Shown here piece after piece: positions 1 to 8,789 of a stretch of 64,000 nt of DNA. The stretch spans positions 1,678,001-1,742,000 of the forward strand of contig NZ_JAUCFJ010000002.1 of NCBI RefSeq assembly GCF_030348505.1. Direction: 5' to 3'. Below the pieces are notes generated by a model that saw only the letters and a list, made by a program, of their open reading frames with translations, had not been told where the DNA came from and made no database searches. Each line of letters opens with the position of its first letter. Position 1 is the stretch's first letter. Made by a program: the position numbers and the translations under genes. This DNA is from Lysinibacillus sp. G4S2 (GTDB taxonomy: Bacteria; Bacillota; Bacilli; Bacillales_A; Planococcaceae).

Positions 1-1
1 T

Positions 2-352
2 GAAAGAGACGTACAGTTAATGGCGAATGCAGTTTATGGTGAAGCAAGGGGAGAGCCTTATGAAGGTCAGGTAGCAGTAGCGGCTGTTATTTTAAATCGT
101 CTGGAAAGTCCTGACTTCCCAAATTCAATTTCAGGTATTATTTTCCAACCATTAGCGTTTACAGCAGTGGCGGATGGGCAAATTTGGCTTGAACCCAACG
201 AACGCGCAAAAGAAGCTGTTATTGACGCCATGAATGGATGGGATCCTTCAGAAAATGCACTTTATTATTTTAATCCGAAGACAGCTACAAGTAAGTGGAT
301 TTGGTCACGACCTCAAATAAAACAAATTGGAGAACACATTTTCTGTTCATAA
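2..352 (+). CDS. sleB: Spore cortex-lytic enzyme SleB, C-terminal part (5' end outside window)
   Basis: This is the catalytic domain of the germination-specific lytic transglycosylase that degrades spore cortex peptidoglycan at muramic-delta-lactam residues. The frame is open from the first bases, so the N-terminal signal peptide and peptidoglycan-binding domain lie upstream of the window. The motif NAVYGEARGEP carries the glutamate expected to be catalytic. The following segment with FQPLAFTAV and DGQIWLEP, and the end YYFNPKTATSKWIW, are characteristic of the SleB/CwlJ hydrolase fold. The next gene is ypeB, 16 bp downstream, the usual partner in one bicistronic forespore operon (sigma G in B. 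subtilis; its promoter would be outside the window). Identity is secure; only the length is incomplete. Confidence 0.95.
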   Translation, partial: ERDVQLMANAVYGEARGEPYEGQVAVAAVILNRLESPDFPNSISGIIFQPLAFTAVADGQIWLEPNERAKEAVIDAMNGWDPSENALYYFNPKTATSKWIWSRPQIKQIGEHIFCS

Positions 353-368
353 GAAAGGAGGAAAATAA

Positions 369-1652
369 ATGAGAACTATGCTTGTTATACTTACTGTGGC
401 AGTTATTGGATTAGGGGCATATAGCGTTCATGTGAATAAAGAAAACGCTAGTTTACAACGTACTGTGCTAGCTCAGTACACAAATAGTTTAACGGATGCA
501 TCTGAGAAATTATCTGGTCTACAAAAAGCTGTTTCACAATCTCTATTGTTTCAAGATGACAAAGCAATTGACAATGAGTTAGATTCTGTTTGGCGACTAA
601 GCTCTGACGTTCAATCTTCTTTAGCTACTATTCCTGTCGGGCAAGAAGTCTCAAACGATTGGCTAAGTTACTTAGGACGCCTAGGAGATGAGGCAAAGAA
701 AACAGCAGAAACAGGAGATTATGAAGCTTGGCGAAAAAAAATGCCACAGGTCTCTACAAATTTACAATCACTTTCAGATGAATGGACATCCGCGACAGTA
801 GACTTTTATAAAAATAACGGTAAAATGGATGTCTGGTTACGACAAGTAGATACTAAGAGCCCGAATACAACATTTGATAATGTACAAAAGACATTAAAAG
901 ATTACAACGAAAAAGATTTCCCACTGACATTAAGTGAATCGGATTGGCAGAAAAAAATAGAACTTAAAGCATTGCAAGATTCAGTCATTACTGAAAAAGA
1001 AGCATTGGAAAAAGTGAAAAATTTATTCCCTATCATAAAAGATGCAACATTTACTGTTACGAAAAGTAGTGATACTGCACCATATCCGTTTTATCATATC
1101 CAATTCCACCAAGGTATTCGTTTAGGATATGTCGATTTAACAGAAAAGGGTGGGCATTTAATATCCTACTTAGTGGAACGCCCAGTAGATGAAGCAAGAT
1201 TATCACAGGATGAAATTAAGAAAAAAGCTGAAGAATATTTAAAACGACTTGGCATGAATGATGTTGCATTTGTGGAATCTCGTGAAAACAATCAAGCATG
1301 GCATCTGACATTTGCACGTGTCCATCCTGGAGATAATGCGTTGATTTATGCAGATGGCGTTCAACTAAAACTTGCAAAGGATAACGGCGAGTTACTTGGT
1401 GCCAATGCAATGGAATATATTCAGGAAGAGACGATTAAATCACAAAATCCAAGACCAATTGATTGGAAAACTTTCTTCGATAATGATGTGAAAGTAGAGG
1501 AAGTAAGAAAAATTTATACAGATAACGGTCAATTTGATCAACGCCTTTGTTATGAGGTGATTGCGGTCCGTGATAAAAATACCCAAGAAACATTTAGAGT
1601 TGTAATTGATGCAGAAAATCACAACGTCTTAAAAGTGGAATATTTAACGTAA
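369..1652 (+). CDS. ypeB: Germination protein YpeB
   Basis: YpeB is needed for SleB to accumulate stably in the spore inner membrane/cortex, and the two proteins depend on each other. The 427-residue product begins with one hydrophobic segment (about residues 3-20) that anchors it to the membrane. An alpha-helical middle part follows, and the C-terminal half contains PepSY-like repeats, for example the stretch with PFYHIQFHQGIRLGYVDLTEKGG. The start follows a strong AAAGGAGG site. It lies directly after sleB, which supports co-transcription. B. subtilis YpeB is slightly longer (about 450 residues), so a modest N-terminal difference is possible. Confidence 0.93.
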   Translation: MRTMLVILTVAVIGLGAYSVHVNKENASLQRTVLAQYTNSLTDASEKLSGLQKAVSQSLLFQDDKAIDNELDSVWRLSSDVQSSLATIPVGQEVSNDWLSYLGRLGDEAKKTAETGDYEAWRKKMPQVSTNLQSLSDEWTSATVDFYKNNGKMDVWLRQVDTKSPNTTFDNVQKTLKDYNEKDFPLTLSESDWQKKIELKALQDSVITEKEALEKVKNLFPIIKDATFTVTKSSDTAPYPFYHIQFHQGIRLGYVDLTEKGGHLISYLVERPVDEARLSQDEIKKKAEEYLKRLGMNDVAFVESRENNQAWHLTFARVHPGDNALIYADGVQLKLAKDNGELLGANAMEYIQEETIKSQNPRPIDWKTFFDNDVKVEEVRKIYTDNGQFDQRLCYEVIAVRDKNTQETFRVVIDAENHNVLKVEYLT

Positions 1653-1736
1653 TCCAAGGAAAAAATACCAGTTCATATAGCCAAAATGGGCATCTCATGC
1701 GATAATGAATTTATATTTGTGCTCGGGGAGATGCTC

Positions 1737-2396
1737 ATGGAAATAAAAATTGGTACACAATTAGAACTTGAACCAACTTATACAGAGCGTGTTGAAAGAT
1801 TTCGCTGTAAAGTTGTAGAACAAAAAGACAATATCATTTACATCGATTATCCAATAAATGTTGTCACAAAGAAAACAGCATTTTTAATAGACGGTTCTGA
1901 ATTTAGTGCTACTTTTCTTACGGAGGACAAACTATCATTTGCTTTCAATACAGAAGTGATTGGACGTAAAGCTGGCAATATACCAATGATTATGTTGCAC
2001 TGTCCAAAGGCAGAAGACTTTATCAAAATTCAACGTCGTGAATATGTACGAGTTGAAACACCCGTGGATGTAGCGATACAGTTTAAGGATTACAAATATC
2101 AGCTAGTAACTGCGGATATTAGCGCAGGTGGTTTGGCAGTTGTCCTAAAAGGGGCAATTGCTTTCCAAGATGATGATGAGGTTAAGTTAACAATTGTTTT
2201 ACCGTATGCCAATGGGGATATTAAATACGTAATCACGGATGCGACGGTTGTTCGTATAGACGAAAACGATGACAAAAAAATAGCAACTATACAGTTAACA
2301 GATACAGATGATGTAGACAAACAGCATATTGTTCGTTTTTGCTTTGAACGTCAGTTAGTCAATCGTCGTAAAGAAACGAATCCTTTTGATGATTGA
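1737..2396 (+). CDS. dgrA: PilZ-domain c-di-GMP receptor (DgrA/YpfA-like)
   Basis: This is a predicted cytoplasmic cyclic-di-GMP effector of the YcgR/DgrA type. In B. subtilis the orthologue at the same place (between ypeB and cmk) restrains flagellar motility when c-di-GMP is bound. From the chosen start it has 219 residues: an N-terminal YcgR-like domain (about 1-95) and a PilZ domain. The PilZ domain has the two c-di-GMP signatures, RRxxxR (R101-R105 within QRREYVRV) and DxSxxG (D127 to G132, DISAGG). I chose the ATG at 1737 because GGGGAG lies six bases upstream; an in-frame ATG at 1686 would add residues with no homology pattern. A terminator follows. Confidence 0.88.
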   Translation: MEIKIGTQLELEPTYTERVERFRCKVVEQKDNIIYIDYPINVVTKKTAFLIDGSEFSATFLTEDKLSFAFNTEVIGRKAGNIPMIMLHCPKAEDFIKIQRREYVRVETPVDVAIQFKDYKYQLVTADISAGGLAVVLKGAIAFQDDDEVKLTIVLPYANGDIKYVITDATVVRIDENDDKKIATIQLTDTDDVDKQHIVRFCFERQLVNRRKETNPFDD

Positions 2397-2405
2397 TTTT
2401 TAAGA

Positions 2406-2433
2406 AAGCCCTCTGCTAGTAGAGGGCTTTTTT
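2406..2433 (+). terminator. Intrinsic terminator after dgrA
   Basis: An AAGCCCTCT / AGAGGGCTT stem with a six-base loop (GCTAGT) runs straight into a T tract. It separates the germination operon from cmk. Confidence 0.85.
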
Positions 2434-2470
2434 ATGGTACAATGTGGTGTGATAGAAAGTAGGGAAGAAT

Positions 2471-3145
2471 ATGAAGAAAAACATTCAAATTGCGATTGAT
2501 GGACCTGCTGGTGCTGGGAAAAGCACAATCGCAAAAATTGTTGCGGAGGCACTTGGATTTACTTATATCGACACGGGAGCAATGTATCGTGCTGTGACGT
2601 ATAAAGCAATGCAACAAAACATACATTTAGATGATGAAACAAAATTAGCAGAAATGTTAGCATCTAGCACAATTGAATTAAAACCTTCATCTCATGGGCA
2701 GCTTGTCTATTTAGACGGGAAGAACGTGTCGGCAGAAATTCGATCAAATGAAGTAACTTCATCTGTTTCAGAAGTATCGGCTCATGCTAAAGTGCGTGAA
2801 CTATTAGTGGCACAGCAACAAAAACTTGCAGCTAACGGTGGCGTTGTTATGGATGGGCGCGATATTGCTACGCATGTGTTAAAGAATGCAGAGCTAAAAA
2901 TCTTTATGTCTGCAACTGTAGAAGAGAGAGCGAGACGTCGTTTTATTGACAATCAAAAGCGAGGAATTGAATCTTCAATTGAGAAACTTCAAGAAGAGAT
3001 TGCTCTACGTGATAAAATGGATAGTGAGCGTGAAGCATCACCACTAATTCAAGCAAAAGATGCCCTGTTTTTAGACACGACAGCACTGTCAATTGATGAT
3101 GCAGCACAGGCCATTTTAAAATTAGCGCAAGAAAAAATGGTGTAA
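2471..3145 (+). CDS. cmk: Cytidylate kinase
   Basis: Cmk phosphorylates CMP and dCMP with ATP in the cytoplasm, recycling cytidine nucleotides. The 224-residue protein has the P-loop GPAGAGKST at residues 11-19. It also has the (d)CMP kinase signature DTGAMYRA soon after, the VMDGRDIAT block in the middle, and the RRRFIDNQKRG lid region. Length and motifs match the bacterial Cmk family. The ATG follows GTAGGGAAG. Upstream is the dgrA terminator, with a possible TACAAT -10 box at about 2437. Downstream is the S1 homologue, a cmk-rpsA order kept widely in bacteria. Confidence 0.97.
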   Translation: MKKNIQIAIDGPAGAGKSTIAKIVAEALGFTYIDTGAMYRAVTYKAMQQNIHLDDETKLAEMLASSTIELKPSSHGQLVYLDGKNVSAEIRSNEVTSSVSEVSAHAKVRELLVAQQQKLAANGGVVMDGRDIATHVLKNAELKIFMSATVEERARRRFIDNQKRGIESSIEKLQEEIALRDKMDSEREASPLIQAKDALFLDTTALSIDDAAQAILKLAQEKMV

Positions 3146-3247
3146 ATCCAAAAATTTCAGACATTTTTTGAATTTAAAGGATTTATTTTTGTTTTTGTCT
3201 TCAAAATCGAATAAAATAGTAAGGGAAGATGCGAAGGAGGGTTACAT

Positions 3248-4384
3248 ATGTCTGAAGAAATGAACTATGCAGAACAAACGTTTAACGAAGGTGATATCGT
3301 CAAAGGTATTGCAGAGCAGGTTGATGAAAAAGCGGTAACTGTTTCAATTCCAGGTGCACCATTCGACGGGATTATTCCGATAAGTGAATTATCAAGCTTA
3401 CACATTGAAAAAGCGTCTGACTTAATCTCAGTTGGAGATGAGCTGGAGTTGATGATTACAAAGGTTGAAGATGAAAACTATGTATTATCAAAACGTAAAG
3501 TAGATGCTTTAAAAGCATGGGATACACTTGAGCAACAATTCAACGCTGAGGAAATTTTCGAAGCGGAAGTGAAAGATATTGTTAAAGGTGGTCTTGTCGT
3601 CGATTTAGGAGTACGTGGCTTCGTTCCAGCATCCCTTGTAGAAGATTACTTTGTTGATGATTTCGAAGACTATAAAGGCAAATCTCTTAGCTTTAAAATT
3701 GTTGAGCTTGATAAAGAAAAAAACCGTTTAATTTTATCACATCGTGCTGTAGTGGAAGCTGTAAAAGCTTCTCAAAAGAAAGATGTTATTAACCAAATTA
3801 AAACTGGCGATGTGTTAGATGGTAAAGTACAACGTATCGCATCATTTGGTGCATTCATCGATCTTGGTGGTATTGATGGCCTTGTGCATATTTCACAAGT
3901 GTCTCATGAGCATGTGAGTGATGTGAGCGAGGTTTTATCAGAAGGACAAGAAGTTAAGGTAAAGGTTCTTTCTGTAGACCCAGAAAATGAGCGTATTTCG
4001 TTATCTATTAAGGATACGATTCCTGGCCCTTGGTCGAACATCGAAGAGCGTGCTGCTATAGGTACAATATTAGATGGGAAAGTAAAACGACTTACTTCAT
4101 TTGGAGCATTTGTGGAAGTTTTCCCAGGTGTAGAAGGTTTAGTGCATATTTCTCAAATCGCGCATAAGCATATTAACACGCCACACGAAGCTTTGAAAGA
4201 AGGACAAGAAGTACAGGTAAAAGTGCTTGATGTAAATGCTGGAGATGGCCGTTTAGCACTAAGCATTAAAGATTTACTTGAAAATCCTGAGGCTGAGGAA
4301 GTAATCGACTATAAATTACCAGAAGAAAACACAGGCTTCTCTTTTGGTGATGTCATTGGCGATAAACTAAAAAACTTTAAATAA
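3248..4384 (+). CDS. 30S ribosomal protein S1 homologue (YpfD type, four S1 domains)
   Basis: This is an RNA-binding protein of the Firmicute S1 family. The 378 residues hold four S1 (OB-fold) repeats. The last two are the best conserved, with FGAFIDLGGIDGLVHISQ and FGAFVEVFPGVEGLVHISQ marking the third and fourth. Firmicute versions are shorter than the six-domain E. coli S1 and their association with ribosomes is debated; B. subtilis YpfD is not essential. The start lies behind a strong GAAGGAGG site. The gene sits between cmk and der as in B. subtilis, except that yphA and yphB are not present between it and der. Confidence 0.93.
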   Translation: MSEEMNYAEQTFNEGDIVKGIAEQVDEKAVTVSIPGAPFDGIIPISELSSLHIEKASDLISVGDELELMITKVEDENYVLSKRKVDALKAWDTLEQQFNAEEIFEAEVKDIVKGGLVVDLGVRGFVPASLVEDYFVDDFEDYKGKSLSFKIVELDKEKNRLILSHRAVVEAVKASQKKDVINQIKTGDVLDGKVQRIASFGAFIDLGGIDGLVHISQVSHEHVSDVSEVLSEGQEVKVKVLSVDPENERISLSIKDTIPGPWSNIEERAAIGTILDGKVKRLTSFGAFVEVFPGVEGLVHISQIAHKHINTPHEALKEGQEVQVKVLDVNAGDGRLALSIKDLLENPEAEEVIDYKLPEENTGFSFGDVIGDKLKNFK

Positions 4385-4388
4385 ACTT

Positions 4389-4425
4389 GACAAGTGAGGA
4401 TACAGTTTGTGTCCTTGCTTTTTTT
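4389..4425 (+). terminator. Intrinsic terminator after the S1 gene
   Basis: A hairpin with arms CAAG..AGGATACA and TGTGTCCTTG (two-base bulge) is followed by seven T residues. Confidence 0.7.
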
Positions 4426-4582
4426 ATGGAGGAAGCGGATAGAAGAGGCGAAAATGACGAAAAAAATTAAAAAGAGATGGATAGAACAGTACATAGCGCG
4501 CTCTATTGTGGATATGATATGATATAATGGCATTTTTCGTGTATAATAGCGAAAGACAAGAAGTTGGAAGGATGAAGTACAG

Positions 4583-5893
4583 ATGACGAAACCAGTAGTA
4601 GCCATCGTAGGTCGTCCGAACGTAGGTAAGTCGACGATTTTTAATCGTATCGTTGGAGAACGTGTATCAATTGTGGAAGATATTCCAGGGGTAACACGCG
4701 ACCGTATTTATAGTTCGGCAGAGTGGTTAACACATGACTTTAATATTATTGATACAGGTGGTATCGAGATTGGGGACGAGCCGTTTTTAGAGCAGATTCG
4801 TCAACAAGCAGAAATCGCCATTGATGAAGCAGATGTTATTATTTTTATGACAAACGGACGTGAAGGTGTAACAGCTGCAGACGAGCAAGTGGCAAAAATT
4901 TTATACAAAACAAAAAAACCAGTCGTTTTAGCAGTGAATAAAATTGACAACCCAGACATGCGCGAGATGATCTATGATTTCTATGCGCTTGGCTTTGGTG
5001 AGCCTTGGCCTATTTCAGGCTCTCACGGCTTAGGTTTAGGGGATTTATTAGATGAATGTGCAAAACACTTCCCAAAAGAAGATGAAGAGCAATATGGAGA
5101 CGAGGTCATTAAATTCTCGTTAATTGGCCGTCCTAATGTTGGGAAATCTTCATTAGTAAATGCATTTTTAGGCCAAGACCGCGTTATTGTTAGTAACATC
5201 GCTGGTACTACTCGAGATGCTATTGACACACCTTACGCGTATGATGGTCAAGAATATGTCATTATTGATACTGCAGGTATGCGAAAAAAAGGGAAAGTGT
5301 ACGAAACGACAGAGAAATACTCTGTATTGCGTGCGCTACGTGCAATTGAACGCTCTGATGTTGTTTTAGTCGTTCTAAATGCAGAAGAAGGCATTCAAGA
5401 GCAAGATAAAAAAATTGCAGGTTATGCACACGAAGCTGGGAAAGCTGTAATCATAGTTGTGAATAAATGGGATGCTATTGAAAAAGACGAAAAAACTATG
5501 AACGTCTTTACTCAACAAATTCGTGAGCATTTCTTATTCTTAGATTATGCACCAATTATTTTTGTATCGGCTAATACTAAACAGCGTGTACATCAAATTT
5601 TACCGATTATACAACGTGTAAGTGAAAACCATGCAATGCGTATTCAATCATCTATTCTTAATGAAGTGATTGAGGATGCTGTGGCGCGTAACCCAGCGCC
5701 AGCTGATAAAGGCCGCCGTCTTCGTATCTACTATGCAACTCAAGTTGCGATACAGCCACCGACGTTCGTGGTATTTGTCAATGAACCAGAATTAATGCAT
5801 TTCTCTTACGAACGTTTCTTAGAAAACCGTATTCGAGAAACATTTGATTTTGAAGGAACGCCAATTCGTTTAATTTCCCGTGCTCGTGCTTAG
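4583..5893 (+). CDS. der: Ribosome-assembly GTPase Der (EngA)
   Basis: Der is an essential double-GTPase needed for late maturation of the 50S subunit. The 436-residue protein carries two complete G domains. The first has GRPNVGKST (residues 10-18), DTGG and NKID. The second has GRPNVGKSS (about residue 182), DTAGMRKKG and NKWD. A C-terminal KH-like domain ends in [14 protein letters not shown]. The ATG lies behind GGAAGGATG. Two AT-rich -10-like boxes, TATAAT, occur at roughly 4524 and 4541, so the gene probably has its own promoter. A strong terminator follows. Confidence 0.98.
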   Translation: MTKPVVAIVGRPNVGKSTIFNRIVGERVSIVEDIPGVTRDRIYSSAEWLTHDFNIIDTGGIEIGDEPFLEQIRQQAEIAIDEADVIIFMTNGREGVTAADEQVAKILYKTKKPVVLAVNKIDNPDMREMIYDFYALGFGEPWPISGSHGLGLGDLLDECAKHFPKEDEEQYGDEVIKFSLIGRPNVGKSSLVNAFLGQDRVIVSNIAGTTRDAIDTPYAYDGQEYVIIDTAGMRKKGKVYETTEKYSVLRALRAIERSDVVLVVLNAEEGIQEQDKKIAGYAHEAGKAVIIVVNKWDAIEKDEKTMNVFTQQIREHFLFLDYAPIIFVSANTKQRVHQILPIIQRVSENHAMRIQSSILNEVIEDAVARNPAPADKGRRLRIYYATQVAIQPPTFVVFVNEPELMHFSYERFLENRIRETFDFEGTPIRLISRARA

Positions 5894-5914
5894 GAAAAAA
5901 ATATACACATACAG

Positions 5915-5953
5915 TACGCCAACCCGACGAAAGTTGTTGGGTGGCGTCTTTTT
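5915..5953 (+). terminator. Intrinsic terminator after der
   Basis: ACGCCAACCCGAC pairs with GTTGGGTGGCGT around a short loop and is followed by a T tract. Confidence 0.85.
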
Positions 5954-6102
5954 ACAAGAGAGGAAAGTATAATTTTTCTAATGTCTACTATAAGATTGCT
6001 TCGAAGGTTACTCGAATTAAAGTGTAATACAAGTCTTTCTCTAGCATTTATCGTAGCTAAAAAGGGTGAATTGTCTTTTTTCTTAACAAGGGAGGATTTT
6101 AA

Positions 6103-7119
6103 ATGGAAAAAGTTTGTGTATTAGGGGCAGGCTCGTGGGGGACAGCGCTTGCGATGGTACTTGCAGAAAATGGGCATGATACGCTTTTGTGGACCCATCG
6201 AACTGATCAAGCAGAAGAAATTAATAACCAGCAGACGAACAAGAAGTATTTACCCGAAACGATACTACCAGCAAATTTACATGCAACAAGTGATATTTCT
6301 GAAGCAGTTGCTCATTCAGAGATAATTGTCGTTGCCGTGCCAACTAAGGCCATTCGAGAAGTGTGTGAAAAAATGATGACATCACTCGATAAAAAAGTAC
6401 TGTTCGTTCATGTATCAAAGGGAATTGAACCTGATACATTAAAACGGATTTCGGAAATTTTGGCAGAAAGTCTACCAGCTGAATGTGTAGAAGAAATTGT
6501 TGTACTTTCAGGTCCAAGTCATGCAGAGGAAGTTGTTTTGCATCATCCTACAACAGTGACAGCAGCATGCGCTAACATTGAAGCTGCTGAAAAAGTGCAG
6601 GATTTATTTATGAATCAATTTTTCCGTGTCTACACAAATGAGGATGTTCTCGGCGTAGAAATAGGTGGAGCATTGAAAAACGTCATTGCATTAGCAGCGG
6701 GTATTACAGACGGCTTAAATTATGGCGATAATGCCAAAGCGGCACTTATTACTCGAGGGTTGGCTGAGATTTCACGCCTTGGAGTCAAAATGGGGGGGAA
6801 TCCATTTACATTCTCAGGGCTTACTGGTATGGGAGATTTGATTGTAACGTGTACAAGCGTGCATTCTCGTAATTGGCGCGCAGGTAATTTGCTGGGGCAA
6901 GGCATGAAACTTCCAGAGGTACTCGACCAAATGGGCATGGTTGTTGAGGGCGTACGCACAACAAAAGCTGCCTATCAACTAGCAGAGAAATATGACGTTG
7001 CTATGCCGATATCAACGGAGCTTTATGGGGTTTTATTTAATAATATAGAACCGAAAATAGCAGTTGATGCATTAATGATGCGAATGAAAAAGCGAGAAAT
7101 CGATGACATGATGCATTAA
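6103..7119 (+). CDS. gpsA: Glycerol-3-phosphate dehydrogenase [NAD(P)+]
   Basis: GpsA reduces dihydroxyacetone phosphate to sn-glycerol-3-phosphate, the backbone for phospholipid synthesis. The 338-residue protein opens with the nucleotide-binding motif GAGSWGTALA (8-17). It has the family blocks SGPSHAEEV, the GGALKNVIALAAGITDGL region with the catalytic lysine, and TCTSVHSRN. The ATG follows AAGGGAGG. About 210 bp precede it after the der terminator, so it probably has its own promoter. Downstream is its own terminator, so yphE is not necessarily co-transcribed with it. Confidence 0.98.
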   Translation: MEKVCVLGAGSWGTALAMVLAENGHDTLLWTHRTDQAEEINNQQTNKKYLPETILPANLHATSDISEAVAHSEIIVVAVPTKAIREVCEKMMTSLDKKVLFVHVSKGIEPDTLKRISEILAESLPAECVEEIVVLSGPSHAEEVVLHHPTTVTAACANIEAAEKVQDLFMNQFFRVYTNEDVLGVEIGGALKNVIALAAGITDGLNYGDNAKAALITRGLAEISRLGVKMGGNPFTFSGLTGMGDLIVTCTSVHSRNWRAGNLLGQGMKLPEVLDQMGMVVEGVRTTKAAYQLAEKYDVAMPISTELYGVLFNNIEPKIAVDALMMRMKKREIDDMMH

Positions 7120-7161
7120 TAATATATATTTGATCCGTTTTGTCATAAAATGGACATAAAT

Positions 7162-7203
7162 GAGGTGTCTCAGAGAATAACTGAGACGCCTTATTCTTTT
7201 TAA
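7162..7203 (+). terminator. Intrinsic terminator after gpsA
   Basis: GGTGTCTCAG pairs with CTGAGACGCC across a seven-base loop, followed by TTATTCTTTTT. Confidence 0.85.
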
Positions 7204-7214
7204 TCATCACTATA

Positions 7215-7524
7215 GGCGTGTTGATTAGGAAAAAATAGGTTTATTATTGAGCGATAAAAGGATTTTTTTGTTACTATTTTGCCGATATATTTCCATTTTA
7301 ACTGATTGTAGCGTAGGGCTACTCGAGAGCTCCTGTCGCTTCGCTGTCATCGCAGAGCATAGCTTCCCGCGAGAAGCGAGAAAGCGAGACAGACGAGACC
7401 CTGCACGGAGCGAATGTTTTCCGTGCGAAAGCGTAGTGCTAACGTAGCGACAGCGACAAAGTAAGTAGCTCGTAGCGGAAATCAGCCTCTTCGCATGTAT
7501 AAAAATGGTTAATCAACTCAACTG
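7215..7524. repeat. MITE-like dispersed repeat, family R1, copy A
   Basis: This 310-bp non-coding element lies between gpsA and yphE. Its ends are inverted (GGCGTGTTGATTA on the left; TTAATCAACTCAACT on the right). It is bounded by an 11-bp direct repeat, TCATCACTATA, at 7204-7214 and 7525-7535. The interior is GC-richer than the surroundings and full of AGCGA/TCGCT short palindromes. A second copy in the opposite orientation lies at 34621-36563. The 66-codon open frame inside it is part of the repeat, not a gene. Confidence 0.8.
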
Positions 7525-7646
7525 TCATCACTATAAAGGTTGTCCATTTAATGATAGTTATTGGACAACTATTTCTTTTTAGCGAAAGCACATAGTATAA
7601 TATAATTTGATTGTTTTCTGACATAGAGGAAAGGTGGTTGTCTTGA

Positions 7647-7859
7647 ATGGGTCCGTTAGCACATTTACCTGCGCTTGATGTAATGTGGGTATCCTTTTAT
7701 TGTATTGGTTTTATGATTATATCAGTCGGTTTAATTTATTTAGGTCGTAATAAGGTTTCCAACGTTTTTTTACGTACAATCGTAAATTTAATAGCATACA
7801 TACTGTTTGGACTTGGCACATTTTTAATGGTACTAATTGTTGCCACATGGCCAGCATAA
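7647..7859 (+). CDS. yphE: Small membrane protein, DUF2768 (YphE-like)
   Basis: A 70-residue protein of unknown function with two hydrophobic helices (about residues 12-32 and 43-67) joined by a short basic loop (YLGRNKVSN). Its size, topology and place between gpsA and the YphF-like lipoprotein match B. subtilis YphE. The start chosen is the ATG after the AAAGGTGG site near 7630. A TATAAT-like box lies about 50 bp upstream, just outside the R1 repeat. The next gene starts 22 bp downstream, so the two are likely one transcript. Confidence 0.75.
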   Translation: MGPLAHLPALDVMWVSFYCIGFMIISVGLIYLGRNKVSNVFLRTIVNLIAYILFGLGTFLMVLIVATWPA

Positions 7860-7881
7860 AAAATAATGAGGTGGAAGTGAC

Positions 7882-8697
7882 ATGAAAAAACTAAGTGCTT
7901 TTCTATTGGTAATAGCATCCGCAGTTCTTCTAGTTGGTTGTGTATATCCAGAAGACGAAAAAATGGCAAAATTAGTGCCTGATGCTGACCAATTAGCGGG
8001 GGTTCAGCGAGCGGTTGATGAATATCGTGAAGCAACTGGTGGACTAGTTCCAATTAAAAACAGTGAACTAGATACTGATATATATATAAAATATTTAATT
8101 GATTTTGATAAACTAGTACCTAAATATCTTGCGCAAATTCCTGGAAATGCCTACGAAAAAGGTGGTATTTTCCAGTATATTATTTGGGATCCTGAAAACG
8201 AAGCTAAAGTAAAATTGGTAGATTTAAATGCCGCAGAGCGTATTCGTGAAATTAATATTCGTAAAATGTCTACCCAATATTTACCGATAAAGGATGCAAC
8301 TGCAGATAATGTATATCAAATTGACTTTGAAGCATTAGGGTATAAAAATGACGTAACAGTGAAAAGTCCCTATTCCGGTGCCGAATTGCCAATGTTTATG
8401 ACAGGTGACGGCGAATTACATGTCGACTATTCAATCGATTTAGGTCAACTACTAAAAGAAGACAAGCCTGATGTGAAGCCTGGAGATGATATTCGTCAGC
8501 TACTTGTCGATAAGTATCCAGTAGTTCCTGCATATTCTGTACCATATACAGTAGATGAAAAAGGTGAGCCGATTTTCTTTATGGAAGCCTATAATAGTGA
8601 CGCAAAAAAAGCTAGAGAAAAGGTTATAGAAGAAGCTAAAAAAGAGGAAGAAGCAAAGAATAAAAAAGAGGAAGAAGCCAAGAATAAAAAAGAATAA
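7882..8697 (+). CDS. yphF: Putative lipoprotein YphF
   Basis: A 271-residue exported lipoprotein of unknown function. The N-terminus is a lipoprotein signal peptide with lipobox LVGC, so Cys20 should be lipidated and the protein anchored on the outer face of the membrane. The C-terminus is a charged low-complexity tail with three near-perfect EEEAKNKK-type repeats, probably coiled or disordered. The start follows GAGGTGG. Its position right before spoIVA is the same as B. subtilis yphF. A terminator follows the gene. Confidence 0.8.
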   Translation: MKKLSAFLLVIASAVLLVGCVYPEDEKMAKLVPDADQLAGVQRAVDEYREATGGLVPIKNSELDTDIYIKYLIDFDKLVPKYLAQIPGNAYEKGGIFQYIIWDPENEAKVKLVDLNAAERIREINIRKMSTQYLPIKDATADNVYQIDFEALGYKNDVTVKSPYSGAELPMFMTGDGELHVDYSIDLGQLLKEDKPDVKPGDDIRQLLVDKYPVVPAYSVPYTVDEKGEPIFFMEAYNSDAKKAREKVIEEAKKEEEAKNKKEEEAKNKKE

Positions 8698-8702
8698 ATC
8701 AA

Positions 8703-8733
8703 GAAGCTCCTTACATTTGTGAGGAGCTTTTCA
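8703..8733 (+). terminator. Intrinsic terminator after yphF
   Basis: AGAAGCTCCT pairs with AGGAGCTTTTC around a ten-base loop, with a short T-rich tail. Confidence 0.7.
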
Positions 8734-8759
8734 TATTTATCTACCAGCTTGCATATAGT
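8732..8759 (+). promoter_or_regulatory. Candidate sigma-E promoter of spoIVA
   Basis: CATATTT (8732-8738) and CATATAGT (8752-8759) are 13 bp apart. This resembles the known mother-cell sigma-E consensus (ATA-rich -35, CATACAAT-like -10, 13-15 bp spacer), and spoIVA is a sigma-E gene in B. subtilis. Confidence 0.6.
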
Positions 8760-8789
8760 GAAAAAGCGTAGATAAAGGAGGCAGAAACC

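Noticed and set aside
7247..7447. 66-codon frame after gpsA
   Set aside because: It lies wholly inside the R1 repeat, whose other copy is in the opposite orientation and broken by an IS.
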